DNA of 64,000 nt from Roseovarius sp. MMSF_3359 (GCF_030733385.1 NZ_JASHJC010000015.1:47049-111048), one strand, 5' to 3'; positions 51,764 to 59,989 are shown, numbered from the stretch's first letter. Translations and numbers: made by a program. Notes: generated from the letters alone by a model not told the origin.

Positions 51764-52564
51764 ATGTCATTTTCGATCTCCGGCAAAACCGCGATTGTCA
51801 CCGGTGGCGCAAATGGCATCGGCCTCGCGATTGGCCGCCACTTCGCCAATCAGGGCGCCAACGTCATGTTCGCGGACATGGATGAAAAGCAGCTCAAAAA
51901 AGAGATCGAGAAAAACGAAGATGGCAGCAATATCAGGTACTTCGCCGGTGACTTGCGCGAAAAACTGACCCAGGCCAACCTTCTTTCCGCGACCATCGAC
52001 GCCTTTGATCAGGTCGATATCCTGGTGAATGCCTCGCGCCAGATCGTGACCTCCGACCCGCTCAATCCCGACGATGATGCGGTGGTAATGCTGCTTAATC
52101 AGAACCTGATTACCGCCCTGCGCCTGTCGCAGCTCGTCGCTCGCCGGATGATCAAACAGGCCGAAGATCAGGAAGAGGGCTCTGCCGGTACGATCATCAA
52201 CCTGTCGTCGATTGCCGCGCGCCGTACCCATCCGGATCTGCTGGCCTATTCGGTGTCTTCTGCCGCGCTCGACCAGATGACCCGCAGCCTTGCCGTTGCC
52301 ATGGCGCCGCACCGCATTCGCGTGAACGCACTGGCCTTCGGGTCGGTGATGAGCGCATCGCTCAAGGACACGCTGCGCGAGCAAAAGGACTTTCGCGACG
52401 ACATCGAGGATCGCACGCCGCTTGGCCGCATCGCCTCCCCTGCGGAATTGGCCGAGGCCGCGCAATACCTGGCCTGCGACGCATCGGGTTTCATGACCGG
52501 GCAGATCATGACCGTCGATGGCGGCCGCACCCTGCTTGATCCCGTGGCCGCCCCCGCCCATTGA
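51764..52564 (+). CDS. SDR-fold protein lacking the catalytic lysine
   Basis: 266-aa short-chain dehydrogenase-like protein. The nucleotide loop VTGGANGIGLAIGRHF, the Asp of GDLREK and the Ser pair in INLSSIAA are present. The catalytic YxxxK reads Y162-SVS-S166 (LAYSVSSAALDQ), so Lys is replaced by Ser, and the usual NNAG reads NASR. The C-terminus SGFMTGQIMTVDGGRTL is normal. Cofactor binding is plausible, but standard SDR catalysis is doubtful. hemF follows 13 bases later on the same strand. Confidence 0.87.
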   Translation: MSFSISGKTAIVTGGANGIGLAIGRHFANQGANVMFADMDEKQLKKEIEKNEDGSNIRYFAGDLREKLTQANLLSATIDAFDQVDILVNASRQIVTSDPLNPDDDAVVMLLNQNLITALRLSQLVARRMIKQAEDQEEGSAGTIINLSSIAARRTHPDLLAYSVSSAALDQMTRSLAVAMAPHRIRVNALAFGSVMSASLKDTLREQKDFRDDIEDRTPLGRIASPAELAEAAQYLACDASGFMTGQIMTVDGGRTLLDPVAAPAH

Positions 52565-52577
52565 TTGGACCCCAGAC

Positions 52578-53468
52578 ATGACCGAAGATTTCGCCACGGA
52601 GAAACAACAGGCTGCCGCATGGTTTCGCACCCTGCGCGATCAGATCGTCGAGGCGTTCGAAGGTCTGGAACAAAGTCACATTAGCGGCCCCTTGTCCGAT
52701 CGCGCCCCCGGCATGTTCGACGTCACCACCACCAAGCGCAGCGCCGATGACGGCGGTGATGCGGGAGGCGGGTTGATGAGTGTGATGCGGGGTGGACGTG
52801 TCTTTGAGAAAGTCGGCGTAAATGTTTCCGAGGTCTACGGCACCCTGGGTGATGCGGCGCAGAAATCCATGGCGGCCCGCGGGGTGCCGGGCATTGCCGA
52901 CGATCCGCGTTTCTGGGCGTCGGGCATCTCGCTCGTTGCGCATATGCAGAACCCGCACGCCCCCGCCGTGCATATGAACACGCGCATGTTCTGGACGCCT
53001 CATGCCTGGTGGTTCGGCGGCGGCTCGGACCTCAACCCGTGTATCGAATATGCCGAGGACACCGATCATTTCCATGCCGCGCAAAAGGCGCATCTCGATC
53101 CGCATGGGTCCGAGCATTATCCGCGCCTCAAAGCATGGGCCGACGAATATTTCTACATCCCGCACCGAAACCGCGGGCGGGGTGTGGGCGGGATATTCAT
53201 GGATGACCACAATAGCGGTGACTGGCAGGCCGATTTCGCCCTGACGCAGGATATCGGCCGCGCCTTCCTGCCCGCTTTCGTGCCACTGGTCGAAAAGCGC
53301 CGGTCGCAGGAATGGAGCGATGCCGACAAGGACGCGCAACTGGTCCATCGCGGTCTCTATGCGGAATATAATCTCGTCTATGACCGGGGTACGAAATTCG
53401 GCCTCGCCACCGGCCATGATGCCAATGCCGTGTTGATGAGCCTTCCGCCCCTGGCAAAATGGGTGTGA
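52578..53468 (+). CDS. hemF: Oxygen-dependent coproporphyrinogen III oxidase
   Basis: 296-aa HemF, which decarboxylates coproporphyrinogen III to protoporphyrinogen IX using O2 in heme and bacteriochlorophyll synthesis. Signatures: GGGLMSVMRGGRVFEKVGVN, HMNTRMFWTPHAWWFGGGSD, GVGGIFMDDH and the C-terminal NLVYDRGTKFGL. Start ATG at 52578, with weak ribosome site; probably translated with the upstream SDR gene. It converges on the nitrile hydratase-like genes with no gap. Confidence 0.96.
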   Translation: MTEDFATEKQQAAAWFRTLRDQIVEAFEGLEQSHISGPLSDRAPGMFDVTTTKRSADDGGDAGGGLMSVMRGGRVFEKVGVNVSEVYGTLGDAAQKSMAARGVPGIADDPRFWASGISLVAHMQNPHAPAVHMNTRMFWTPHAWWFGGGSDLNPCIEYAEDTDHFHAAQKAHLDPHGSEHYPRLKAWADEYFYIPHRNRGRGVGGIFMDDHNSGDWQADFALTQDIGRAFLPAFVPLVEKRRSQEWSDADKDAQLVHRGLYAEYNLVYDRGTKFGLATGHDANAVLMSLPPLAKWV

Positions 53469-54107
53469 TTACTGGGGGTTACGCGGCAGCCCCGTCCCAA
53501 TCATTGAATCGCGCGTGACCAGCTCCGCCAAGGCCGCCTCATCCAAAACGTCGGTCCCCTCGGGCCGCGCGGGCAGCACGATGTAGCGCATATCCGCCGT
53601 GCTGTCATGGACCCTGACCTGCACATCGTTCGGCAGATCGACCCCGAATTCGCGCAGAACGGCGCGCGGCTCCCGAACCGCACGGCTGCGGTATTCGCGG
53701 GTCTTGTACCAATCCGGCGGCAGGCCCAGCAGGTTGCGCGGGTAGCATGAACAAAGGGTGCAGACGATCAGGTTATGCACCGTCGCGGTATTCTCCACGG
53801 CGATCAGGTTGAGCGGTCCGATATCGAAGCCCATCTCTCGGCTGGCGGCACTGGCATCAGCCAGAAGACGCGCCTTGAAATCCGCATCCGTCCAGGCGCG
53901 GGCCACGACCGCGGCGCCATTTGCCGGGCTGCGCGCATCCATTGCATCAATCTGCGCATTGATCTCCGCAGGCGTCACCACGCCTTTCTCGATCAGCAAC
54001 TCGCGCACGGCAATCTCCATCCGCTGCCAATAGGTCAGCGGCCCGTCATTATCAGCGCGGTACGGATGGCCCGACGGGCTCAGGTGATCGTGATGGTCAT
54101 GCGGCAT
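53469..54107 (-). CDS. Cobalt-type nitrile hydratase alpha / thiocyanate hydrolase gamma-like subunit
   Basis: 212-aa catalytic subunit. The metal motif IVCTLCSCYPRN (Cys116, Cys119, Cys121) has Thr in the VCTLCSC form that marks the cobalt type; the cysteines become sulfenic/sulfinic in mature enzymes. WYKTREYRSRAVREPRAVL and VRVHDSTADMRYIVLPARP are family blocks. The N-terminus is His-rich (MPHDHHDHLSPSGH), possibly for metal handling. It is third in a three-gene set where the beta subunit is split in two, as in thiocyanate hydrolase. Nitrile hydration or thiocyanate hydrolysis cannot be told apart here. Confidence 0.88.
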   Translation of the reverse strand: MPHDHHDHLSPSGHPYRADNDGPLTYWQRMEIAVRELLIEKGVVTPAEINAQIDAMDARSPANGAAVVARAWTDADFKARLLADASAASREMGFDIGPLNLIAVENTATVHNLIVCTLCSCYPRNLLGLPPDWYKTREYRSRAVREPRAVLREFGVDLPNDVQVRVHDSTADMRYIVLPARPEGTDVLDEAALAELVTRDSMIGTGLPRNPQ

Positions 54108-54113
54108 GAGCCT

Positions 54114-54377
54114 CTATACTTTCTCCAGCCAATGGTCATAGATCTCGGCGTCCACCGTGTCATTGGGCGCTTCTGCGCCCTCCCCCCAAAGCTCCGCCAT
54201 GGTAAAGCGCACGCGGTAAAGCTGCTTTTTGTCGGCCGCATGGCCGTAGGCCAATTGCTCGGGATTGCCAAAAGCACCCAGGCTGCGTTCGATCACGCCG
54301 GTCTTGCCGCGCAGATAGGCTGGCGCACGGATATGGCCCGGCGGCATTGAGGCCCGGATGCGCACCCGCTCACCCAT
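54114..54377 (-). CDS. Nitrile hydratase beta C-terminal half / thiocyanate hydrolase alpha-like subunit
   Basis: 87-aa SH3-like domain equivalent to the C-terminal half of nitrile hydratase beta: ASMPPGHIRAPAYLRGKTG, GNPEQLAYG and AELWGEGAEAPNDTV. It starts by ATG at 54377 behind AAGGCG, overlapping the previous stop by eight bases in another frame; ATG 54395 is an alternative. The clean overlap with its own ribosome site argues for a real split gene and not a frameshift. Six bases before the metal subunit. Confidence 0.85.
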   Translation of the reverse strand: MGERVRIRASMPPGHIRAPAYLRGKTGVIERSLGAFGNPEQLAYGHAADKKQLYRVRFTMAELWGEGAEAPNDTVDAEIYDHWLEKV

Positions 54378-54711
54378 CGCCTTGCGCCTCGCCATAGCTG
54401 GCGCCGCGCGCGGCCACCTCGTCCATCTTGCCCGCCAGCTCTTCGAGCGTGTAGGCGCCCGCCTCGATCAGGTTCTGGTTTACCGAGGCGATCCAGCGTT
54501 CGTAATAGGTGTGTTTCTCGAAAGCATCTTCGCCCATGTCTTCCAAAGCGCGGCGCAAGCCGTCCACGGTAAATAGCCCCTTGCCACCGCAGAGCACCAT
54601 GAGGGCATCCACACGTTTCTCCCAGAGGGCGAAATCATGCCCTTCCATGGGAATCTGACCAGCGGTCTGACCGCCCATATCATGCCAACGGCGTCCATCA
54701 ATGTCACTCAT
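54370..54711 (-). CDS. Nitrile hydratase beta N-terminal half / thiocyanate hydrolase beta-like subunit
   Basis: 113-aa helical domain equivalent to the N-terminal half of nitrile hydratase beta and to the activator proteins of that family. It shows RRWHDMGGQTAGQIPMEG and DFALWEKRVDALMVLCGGKG, then EKHTYYERWIASVNQNLIEA. Gene order N-half, C-half, metal subunit equals scnB-scnA-scnC of Thiobacillus thiocyanate hydrolase. A pure activator role is possible, but then no complete beta subunit would exist here. An AGG nine bases before the ATG is the only ribosome site. Confidence 0.85.
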   Translation of the reverse strand: MSDIDGRRWHDMGGQTAGQIPMEGHDFALWEKRVDALMVLCGGKGLFTVDGLRRALEDMGEDAFEKHTYYERWIASVNQNLIEAGAYTLEELAGKMDEVAARGASYGEAQGDG

Positions 54712-55096
54712 GACACAAACCTATTGCGGCACCTGAAGGGTGTCCACTGGTTTGACCGGTTTAAGCCGCGCTTCCCGGAAAAGTGACCTCTTGCTGGCAG
54801 AAAGGTTCGCGGCCGATACTTGTACAAAAGATCAACGTCGCAACCGCGATCTGGCCGATCTATTGAACACGGAGAAGGCCATCCATGTACAACTCAGCAA
54901 CTCAACCGACACTCTATCACATTGAAAGTAATAACTTTCAGAACGGCAAATTAACCCCGCTGTCCGCGCCCTCCCTTTGAACCAAGCGACACGGCCTTGT
55001 TTTGCAGCCGATCAAGGCCAATTGAACGTGAGAAATAACAATAGAGTTCAAGGCTCGATACCCCCGCAGGGATAACACCAAGCCCGAGCCGCACCC
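54712..55096. other. Spacer with a possible 31-aa frame
   Basis: 385 bases between the nitrile hydratase-like operon and fliG. Apart from the short frame at 54885-54980, no gene was seen. A loose inverted pair, GGCTCG/CGAGCC, lies near 55045-55085 with a long loop and could serve the fliG 3' end. Confidence 0.4.
54885..54980 (+). CDS. Possible 31-aa peptide
   Basis: A short frame, MYNSATQPTLYHIESNNF and 13 more residues, starts at an ATG six bases after AGAAGG and ends in TGA. The ribosome site is better than chance would often give. No hydrophobic segment and no family resemblance is recognised. It could equally be a random frame in a spacer. Confidence 0.3.
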   Translation: MYNSATQPTLYHIESNNFQNGKLTPLSAPSL

Positions 55097-56176
55097 TCAC
55101 TCTTCGTCGTCGGTATCGCTTTCCGGCAGGATCAGGGTCACCTCGCCGCTGGCCTCTAGGGTTCGGATGGCGTTGACGACGGCGGTCATGGCATCTTCGC
55201 CGTCCTTGGGCTTGACCTTGCCCAGCTCTTCCATTTCCTCGCGGATTGCATCGCCCATCCGCTTGGACATGTTTTCAAGCAGGAATTCACCCGCCGCGGC
55301 CATATCGCCTTCGCTCTCACTTGCCGAGGCAAGCGCCATCACCAATGTCGCCTGCTCCACCTCGCGGGTGATTTTCGGGACATCCGTGGGGCTCAGCCGC
55401 TGCGGAATGTTGGCGAAGGTAAAGATCGCCTTGCGCACGAGGGCCGCAAAATCCTGATCGGTTTCATCGAGCCCGACCAGCACATCGTCACGGGTTGCCG
55501 CCGGCGAGTAGTTCAGGATCTCACCCACACGTTCGACAGGTCCGCTGTCAAATGCCGTTTCCGGCACGTCATGCAATTGCGCGGCCAGTGCCAGCCCGAT
55601 CCGGTCCACCGCATCCGGGGTCACCGCCCCGGTTTGCGAGACCGCATAGGTGATGCGCCGCGCCTTGTCCCCCGGGAGTTTGCCAAGCAACTCCGCCGCC
55701 TGCGCCACTTCCAGCTTGGAGAGGACCACGGCGGCCACCTCGATACTTTCCTTCTCGATGATCGGGATCAGGTTTGCGGTGCCCGCATTGCATATCTGCT
55801 GCCAGGGGTCGCCGAATTGCCGCACACCGGCCTCCTTGCGGAGCCGCGCGGCGGTCTGCGGGCTGATCTTGCCGTCTAGCGCCGTCAATGCCCCGGCGAC
55901 ACCACGCGGAAAGGTCAGCCCCATCGCCTCAAGCTCGCCGGCAAACTCGGCGACAACATCCGCTAGCGTCGAGCGGTCGACATAACGCATCGCGCCCATC
56001 TGCGTGGTCAACGTCGCCTGGAGCGGTTCCGGCAGGTCGGTCAGCGGCACCTCCGCCCCTTCGTTCAACAGGAAACGCACCACGATCGCGGCCTTTTGCC
56101 GTCGTGTCAGCCGGGCAGCGGTCGCCCCGCCCCCTTGCGGCGGCGACAGTCGGGCAAGCGGTGTCATATCGGTCAT
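55097..56176 (-). CDS. fliG: Flagellar motor switch protein FliG
   Basis: 359-aa FliG-type protein of the C-ring that couples torque and switching. The N-terminal (RRQKAAIVVRFLLNEGAEVP), middle (EVAAVVLSKLEVAQAAELLG) and C-terminal (VRKAIFTFANIPQRLSPTDV) ARM-like blocks are in order. The EHPQ motif that binds FliM reads ESIE here. The C-terminus is acidic (ESDTDDEE). No other flagellar gene is adjacent, which is unusual for fliG. ATG at 56176 follows GAGGGA. Confidence 0.85.
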   Translation of the reverse strand: MTDMTPLARLSPPQGGGATAARLTRRQKAAIVVRFLLNEGAEVPLTDLPEPLQATLTTQMGAMRYVDRSTLADVVAEFAGELEAMGLTFPRGVAGALTALDGKISPQTAARLRKEAGVRQFGDPWQQICNAGTANLIPIIEKESIEVAAVVLSKLEVAQAAELLGKLPGDKARRITYAVSQTGAVTPDAVDRIGLALAAQLHDVPETAFDSGPVERVGEILNYSPAATRDDVLVGLDETDQDFAALVRKAIFTFANIPQRLSPTDVPKITREVEQATLVMALASASESEGDMAAAGEFLLENMSKRMGDAIREEMEELGKVKPKDGEDAMTAVVNAIRTLEASGEVTLILPESDTDDEE

Positions 56177-56244
56177 CTGGTCCCTCGTTCCTGAAACTGA
56201 GCCAAGAATAGGCCGCGAAGGGTGAAAATTTATCTAAGAACAAA

Positions 56245-56273
56245 CAGAAAACAGCCGGTCCCGGCAACCGGCT
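56245..56273 (-). terminator. Terminator of the 54-aa secreted protein gene
   Basis: On the minus strand a 7-bp stem (AGCCGGT/ACCGGCT, seven-base loop) is followed by GTTTTC. It lies about 33 bases after the stop of the gene at 56306-56470. Confidence 0.75.
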
Positions 56274-56305
56274 GCTTGAAGCACAAATCTTTGGTTTTTT
56301 ACAAC

Positions 56306-56470
56306 CTAGCTGGTGGTTTGCGGCACGCAGCTTTGGCTTTGGGTGTCCCAGACAGACCCTTCCGCGCAGGACATGACTTGTTTGCTGTGTCCCTTGCCAC
56401 AGCCGGTTCCGGCGATGGCGGTGGATCCGAAACTTATGACAACGGCGGCAATTGCGATTTTCAGTTTCAT
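56306..56470 (-). CDS. Small secreted Cys-motif protein
   Basis: 54 aa with a signal peptide (MKLKIAIAAVVISFGSTAIA, 1-20), leaving a 34-residue mature chain with four cysteines. Its SCAEGSVWDTQSQSCVPQ closely repeats SCTSGKVWDKKTKSCVQ of the upstream TPR protein. The spacing resembles chitin-binding (CBM14-like) half motifs. The ATG follows AGGAG. It lies 76 bases downstream of the TPR gene on the same strand. Function unknown. Confidence 0.75.
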   Translation of the reverse strand: MKLKIAIAAVVISFGSTAIAGTGCGKGHSKQVMSCAEGSVWDTQSQSCVPQTTS

Positions 56471-56546
56471 GTTTGGTCTCCTGTTGGGTCGATAGGGATC
56501 ATACCACAAAAGATCGCAAACACCGATCACAATTGCCGGGACCGCC

Positions 56547-57080
56547 TCAATAGGAGTAGGTCGTGCCCGTCGCGATCGCCTCATGGAGCGATGCTTCAGC
56601 CCAGCTTCCCTGCCCGCCCGCATCAACAATCGCCTTGTATTGCTGGCGCGCACCAACAAGATCACCCTGCTCAACCAGCGCCTGCCCCATGTAGGATCGC
56701 GCCAGGATGTTGGCGGGGTTTTTGGCGATGGCCTCGCGGTAGAACGTCATGCCCTTGGCGACATCGCCCATCTTGCGATGGGTAAATCCCCAATAGGTCA
56801 GGACGCGGTCATCGGTCTGATCCGACATCGCCGCCAGCGCCATCTGCGCATGGCCATATTGGCCGGCATAGGCAAATTCCCGTACCGCGCCATAGAGCGT
56901 CTCATCGTCCAGCAGGTCATTGCTGGCCTGAACGCAGGATTTCGTTTTCTTGTCCCAAACCTTGCCACTGGTGCAGGATTGGGTGGTCTCCGACGGTTTG
57001 GGGGCAGAAGAACCTCCTCCGCCGGCGGCAAAGGCCAGCGCAGGTGTGAAAAGAGCTAAAACAACAACTTTGCGAAACAT
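56547..57080 (-). CDS. Secreted TPR protein with the same Cys motif
   Basis: 177 aa: signal peptide (MFRKVVVLALFTPALAFA, 1-18), a Gly/Ser linker, the Cys motif SCTSGKVWDKKTKSCVQ (residues about 34-50), then tetratricopeptide-type helices (YGAVREFAYAGQYGHAQMAL, LTYWGFTHRKMGDVAKGMTF, ANILARSYMGQALVEQGDL). Exported, probably periplasmic, where TPRs usually bind a partner. The ATG at 57080 follows AGGAGACACC. The pair with the small Cys-motif gene suggests a joint role. Confidence 0.85.
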   Translation of the reverse strand: MFRKVVVLALFTPALAFAAGGGGSSAPKPSETTQSCTSGKVWDKKTKSCVQASNDLLDDETLYGAVREFAYAGQYGHAQMALAAMSDQTDDRVLTYWGFTHRKMGDVAKGMTFYREAIAKNPANILARSYMGQALVEQGDLVGARQQYKAIVDAGGQGSWAEASLHEAIATGTTYSY

Positions 57081-57178
57081 GGTGTCTCCTAACTGGTTAT
57101 CATGTCGATGTGACATGCTTTGAGAACACTCTAGAACGGAAATTATTCGCAAAAAGATCTGTGCGTGTAAATTAATCG

Positions 57179-58486
57179 TTATCCGTCACCGAAAACCCGC
57201 GCGAAAATCGTGTCGACATGCTTGGTGTGGTAGCCCATGTCGAATTTCTCTTCGATCACATCGGCACCCAGCGCGGCGACCACATCCGCGTCGGCCAGCA
57301 GTTCGGCCTTGAAGTCGGTCCGTTCTTCCCAGACCTTCAGCGCATTGCGCTGCACCATGGCGTAAGCGTCCTCGCGGCTCACCCCCGCCTGCGTCAGCGC
57401 CAGTAGGACCCGCTGAGACATCACAAGCCCCGGGAATTTATTCATGTTATCCAGCATGTTGTCCGGGAAGATCAGCATCTTGTCGACAACCCCGGTCAGC
57501 CGCGCCAGCGCAAAATCCAGCGTGATCGTCGCATCCGGCCCGATCATACGCTCGACCGAGGAATGCGAGATATCGCGTTCGTGCCAAAGCGCCACGTTCT
57601 CCATCGCCGGGACCACCGCCGAGCGCACCATCCGCGCCAGACCGGTGAGGTTTTCGGTCAGCACCGGGTTCTTCTTGTGCGGCATCGCCGACGAGCCTTT
57701 TTGGCCCATCGAGAAGAACTCGGCCCCTTCCAGCACTTCGGTGCGCTGCATATGGCGGATCTCGATCGCGATGTTCTCGATGCTGCTGGCGATGACGCCG
57801 AGGGTCGCAAAAAACGCTGCGTGGCGATCGCGGGGAATGACCTGCGTGCTGATCGGTTCCGGCACCAGGCCCAGCTTGTCGCAGACATGTTCCTCAACGC
57901 CCGGATCGATATTGGCGAAGGTCCCCACGGCACCGGAAATCGCCCCGGTGGCGATCTCGGCGCGGGCATCGCGCATGCGGCTCAGGTTGCGGTCCATCTC
58001 GGCATAGAAGCGGGCAAAGGTCAGGCCCATCGTGGTGGGCTCCGCGTGAATGCCATGGGACCGGCCAACCCGGAGGGTGTCCTTGTGCTCCATCGCACGG
58101 CGTTTCAAGGCGGCCAGCAACCCTTCGAGATCGGCAATCAGGATATCCGCCGCGCGGGTCAGCTGCACGTTGAAACAGGTGTCGAGCACATCGGAACTGG
58201 TCATACCCTGATGCACGAAACGCGCCTCTTCGGAGCCCACATGTTCGGCCAAGTGGGTCAGGAAGGCGATCACGTCATGCTTGGTCACCGCCTCGATCTC
58301 GTCGATCCGCGCCACGTCGAACTCGACATCCTTGGCTTTCCACACGGCTTCGGCATTTTCCCGCGGGATCACACCCAGATCGGCCATGGCATCGCACGCA
58401 TGGGCCTCGATCTCGTACCAGATGCGGAACTTGGTCTCGGGGCTCCAGATGGCGACCATGTCAGGGCGGGAATAGCGGGGAATCAT
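57179..58486 (-). CDS. purB: Adenylosuccinate lyase
   Basis: 435-aa fumarase-superfamily lyase that acts twice in purine nucleotide synthesis (SAICAR to AICAR, adenylosuccinate to AMP). Signatures: GMTSSDVLDTCFNVQ, VGRSHGIHAEPTTMG and the mobile loop SSAMPHKKNPVLTENLTG. The ATG at 58486 (MIPRYSRPDMVAIW) follows AAGGACC and matches the usual N-terminus; an upstream frame to 58504 was not used. Monocistronic; divergent from the DUF6314 gene. Confidence 0.97.
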   Translation of the reverse strand: MIPRYSRPDMVAIWSPETKFRIWYEIEAHACDAMADLGVIPRENAEAVWKAKDVEFDVARIDEIEAVTKHDVIAFLTHLAEHVGSEEARFVHQGMTSSDVLDTCFNVQLTRAADILIADLEGLLAALKRRAMEHKDTLRVGRSHGIHAEPTTMGLTFARFYAEMDRNLSRMRDARAEIATGAISGAVGTFANIDPGVEEHVCDKLGLVPEPISTQVIPRDRHAAFFATLGVIASSIENIAIEIRHMQRTEVLEGAEFFSMGQKGSSAMPHKKNPVLTENLTGLARMVRSAVVPAMENVALWHERDISHSSVERMIGPDATITLDFALARLTGVVDKMLIFPDNMLDNMNKFPGLVMSQRVLLALTQAGVSREDAYAMVQRNALKVWEERTDFKAELLADADVVAALGADVIEEKFDMGYHTKHVDTIFARVFGDG

Positions 58487-58599
58487 ATGGCGGTCCTTGC
58501 GCAATGCTTATAGGGTTTGCGCGCGGTTTAGACCGACCGCGCCAGCGCGGCAAGGCAGGAGCAGGCACATAGGACAGTTTATCCCACCTCTGGGCGCCC

Positions 58600-59013
58600 A
58601 TGCCTGACGGGCCGGCACGAAAACTGGCGGATTTCGAAGGGCAATATGAGCTCGTCCGGCAGATCGCCCATGCGACCGCGGCACCAGCCTCATTCGCCGG
58701 GACCGCGGAATGGTCGCGCGATGGCGACGGCCTGCAATATGTCGAAAGCGGCGTGCTGACGATCGAGGGACACCCCCCCATGGCGTCCGAGCGGCGCTAC
58801 TTCTGGGCGCCCGACCTAAGAGTCTATTTCGATGACGGGCGGTTTTTTCACCAGGTACCCGCGACGGGCGGCGAGACCACCCATTGGTGCGACCCGGATC
58901 ATTACGCCGCCACCTATCATTTCGACGATTGGCCGCGTTTCCGGGTGGTCTGGCGCGTCAAGGGCCCCGCCAAGGATTACACCATGCGTTCCGAATACCG
59001 CCCCAGGGGCTGA
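58600..59013 (+). CDS. DUF6314 family protein
   Basis: 137-aa cytoplasmic beta-rich protein of the DUF6314 family: FEGQYELVRQI near the N-terminus, FAGTAEWSRDGDGLQYVESG, then RRYFWAPDLRVYFDDGRFFH and WCDPDHYAATYHF. The fold looks lipocalin-like and may bind a small molecule, but no function is established. Followed by the terC gene on the same strand after about 105 bases. Confidence 0.8.
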   Translation: MPDGPARKLADFEGQYELVRQIAHATAAPASFAGTAEWSRDGDGLQYVESGVLTIEGHPPMASERRYFWAPDLRVYFDDGRFFHQVPATGGETTHWCDPDHYAATYHFDDWPRFRVVWRVKGPAKDYTMRSEYRPRG

Positions 59014-59118
59014 GCCCGCGGCCCGGTTGGAACCAAGCAGGCACCGTTTCGTTTTGTTTTCACGCATGACCGCGTTATAGCACCCGAAAAAGTTCAAACC
59101 GTGCGAGGGACAGAATCA

Positions 59119-59937
59119 ATGGCCGACCTTCTGACAATCGAAAACCTGGGCAACCTGCTGATGCTTTGCTTCCTGCAGGCCGTCCTTGGTTTCGACAACC
59201 TGCTTTACATCTCCATCGAAAGCCAACGCGCGCCCGTGGCCCAGCAACAGGCCGTGCGCCGTTGGGGCATCATCATCGCCGTGGCGCTCAGGGTGGTGCT
59301 GCTTTTCACGATGATCCAGTTGATTGATGCGATGGCCGAGCCGTTCTTTGTCTTCGACAATCCCGGTGTGATCGAAGGCGGCGTCAATTTCGCCACCTGC
59401 GTCTTCATCATCGGCGGTATCTTCATCATGTACACCGCGGTCAAGGAAATCAGCCACATGCTGACGATCGAACACCTGGACACGGATGTGGAACAGAAAT
59501 CAGGTAAATCGGCGACGCAGGTCATCATCCTGATCGTGATGATGAACCTGATCTTTTCGTTCGACTCGGTCCTGTCGGCGCTGGCGATCACCGATGTGTT
59601 CCCGATCCTCGCAACCGCAATCATCCTGTCGGGGATTGCGATGCTGCTGCTGGCCGATGGCGTCACGCGCTTTCTCGAGAAAAACCGCATGTACGAGGTG
59701 CTGGGCCTCTTCATCCTGCTGATCGTCGGCGTCGTGCTTCTCGGCGAAGCCGGACAGGCAGCGGCCCATGCGATGCATGACGACAGCCTGGCGCTCAAGT
59801 TCTTCGGCTACGAAGTGGTGCCGATGTCCAAAACGACCTTCTACTTCTCGGTCATCGTGCTGGTCGCCGTCGAGGTCATCCAGTCGGGCTATACCCGCAA
59901 ACTCAACGCCGAACGCCGGACCGCGTCACGACACTGA
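59119..59937 (+). CDS. TerC family integral membrane protein
   Basis: 272-aa protein with about seven hydrophobic segments. The TerC family, first linked to tellurite resistance, is now tied to manganese or calcium handling. Signature acidic residues in membrane segments are kept: FLQAVLGFDNLLYISIES and MNLIFSFDSVLSALAITD. A His-rich loop (LTIEHLDTDVEQKSG) is cytoplasmic. ATG at 59119 (MADLLTI) follows GCGAGGGA. A large hairpin follows the stop. The TelA/XpaC genes lie 0.5 kb further. Confidence 0.88.
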   Translation: MADLLTIENLGNLLMLCFLQAVLGFDNLLYISIESQRAPVAQQQAVRRWGIIIAVALRVVLLFTMIQLIDAMAEPFFVFDNPGVIEGGVNFATCVFIIGGIFIMYTAVKEISHMLTIEHLDTDVEQKSGKSATQVIILIVMMNLIFSFDSVLSALAITDVFPILATAIILSGIAMLLLADGVTRFLEKNRMYEVLGLFILLIVGVVLLGEAGQAAAHAMHDDSLALKFFGYEVVPMSKTTFYFSVIVLVAVEVIQSGYTRKLNAERRTASRH

Positions 59938-59954
59938 GCGGCACCCGCCTGACC

Positions 59955-59989
59955 CCTCCCGGATGGCGCCCGACGAGCCGTCCGGGAGG
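59955..59989. terminator. Long GC-rich hairpin after terC
   Basis: A perfect 9-bp stem (CCTCCCGGA/TCCGGGAGG) with a 17-base loop lies 17 bases after the terC stop. There is no T-run, so it could be a Rho-type or mRNA-protecting end. Confidence 0.45.

Noticed and set aside
54370..54395. A frameshift breaking one nitrile hydratase beta gene
   Set aside because: Both halves have their own start and stop in a compact overlap, and natural three-gene relatives exist. A sequencing check would still be useful.
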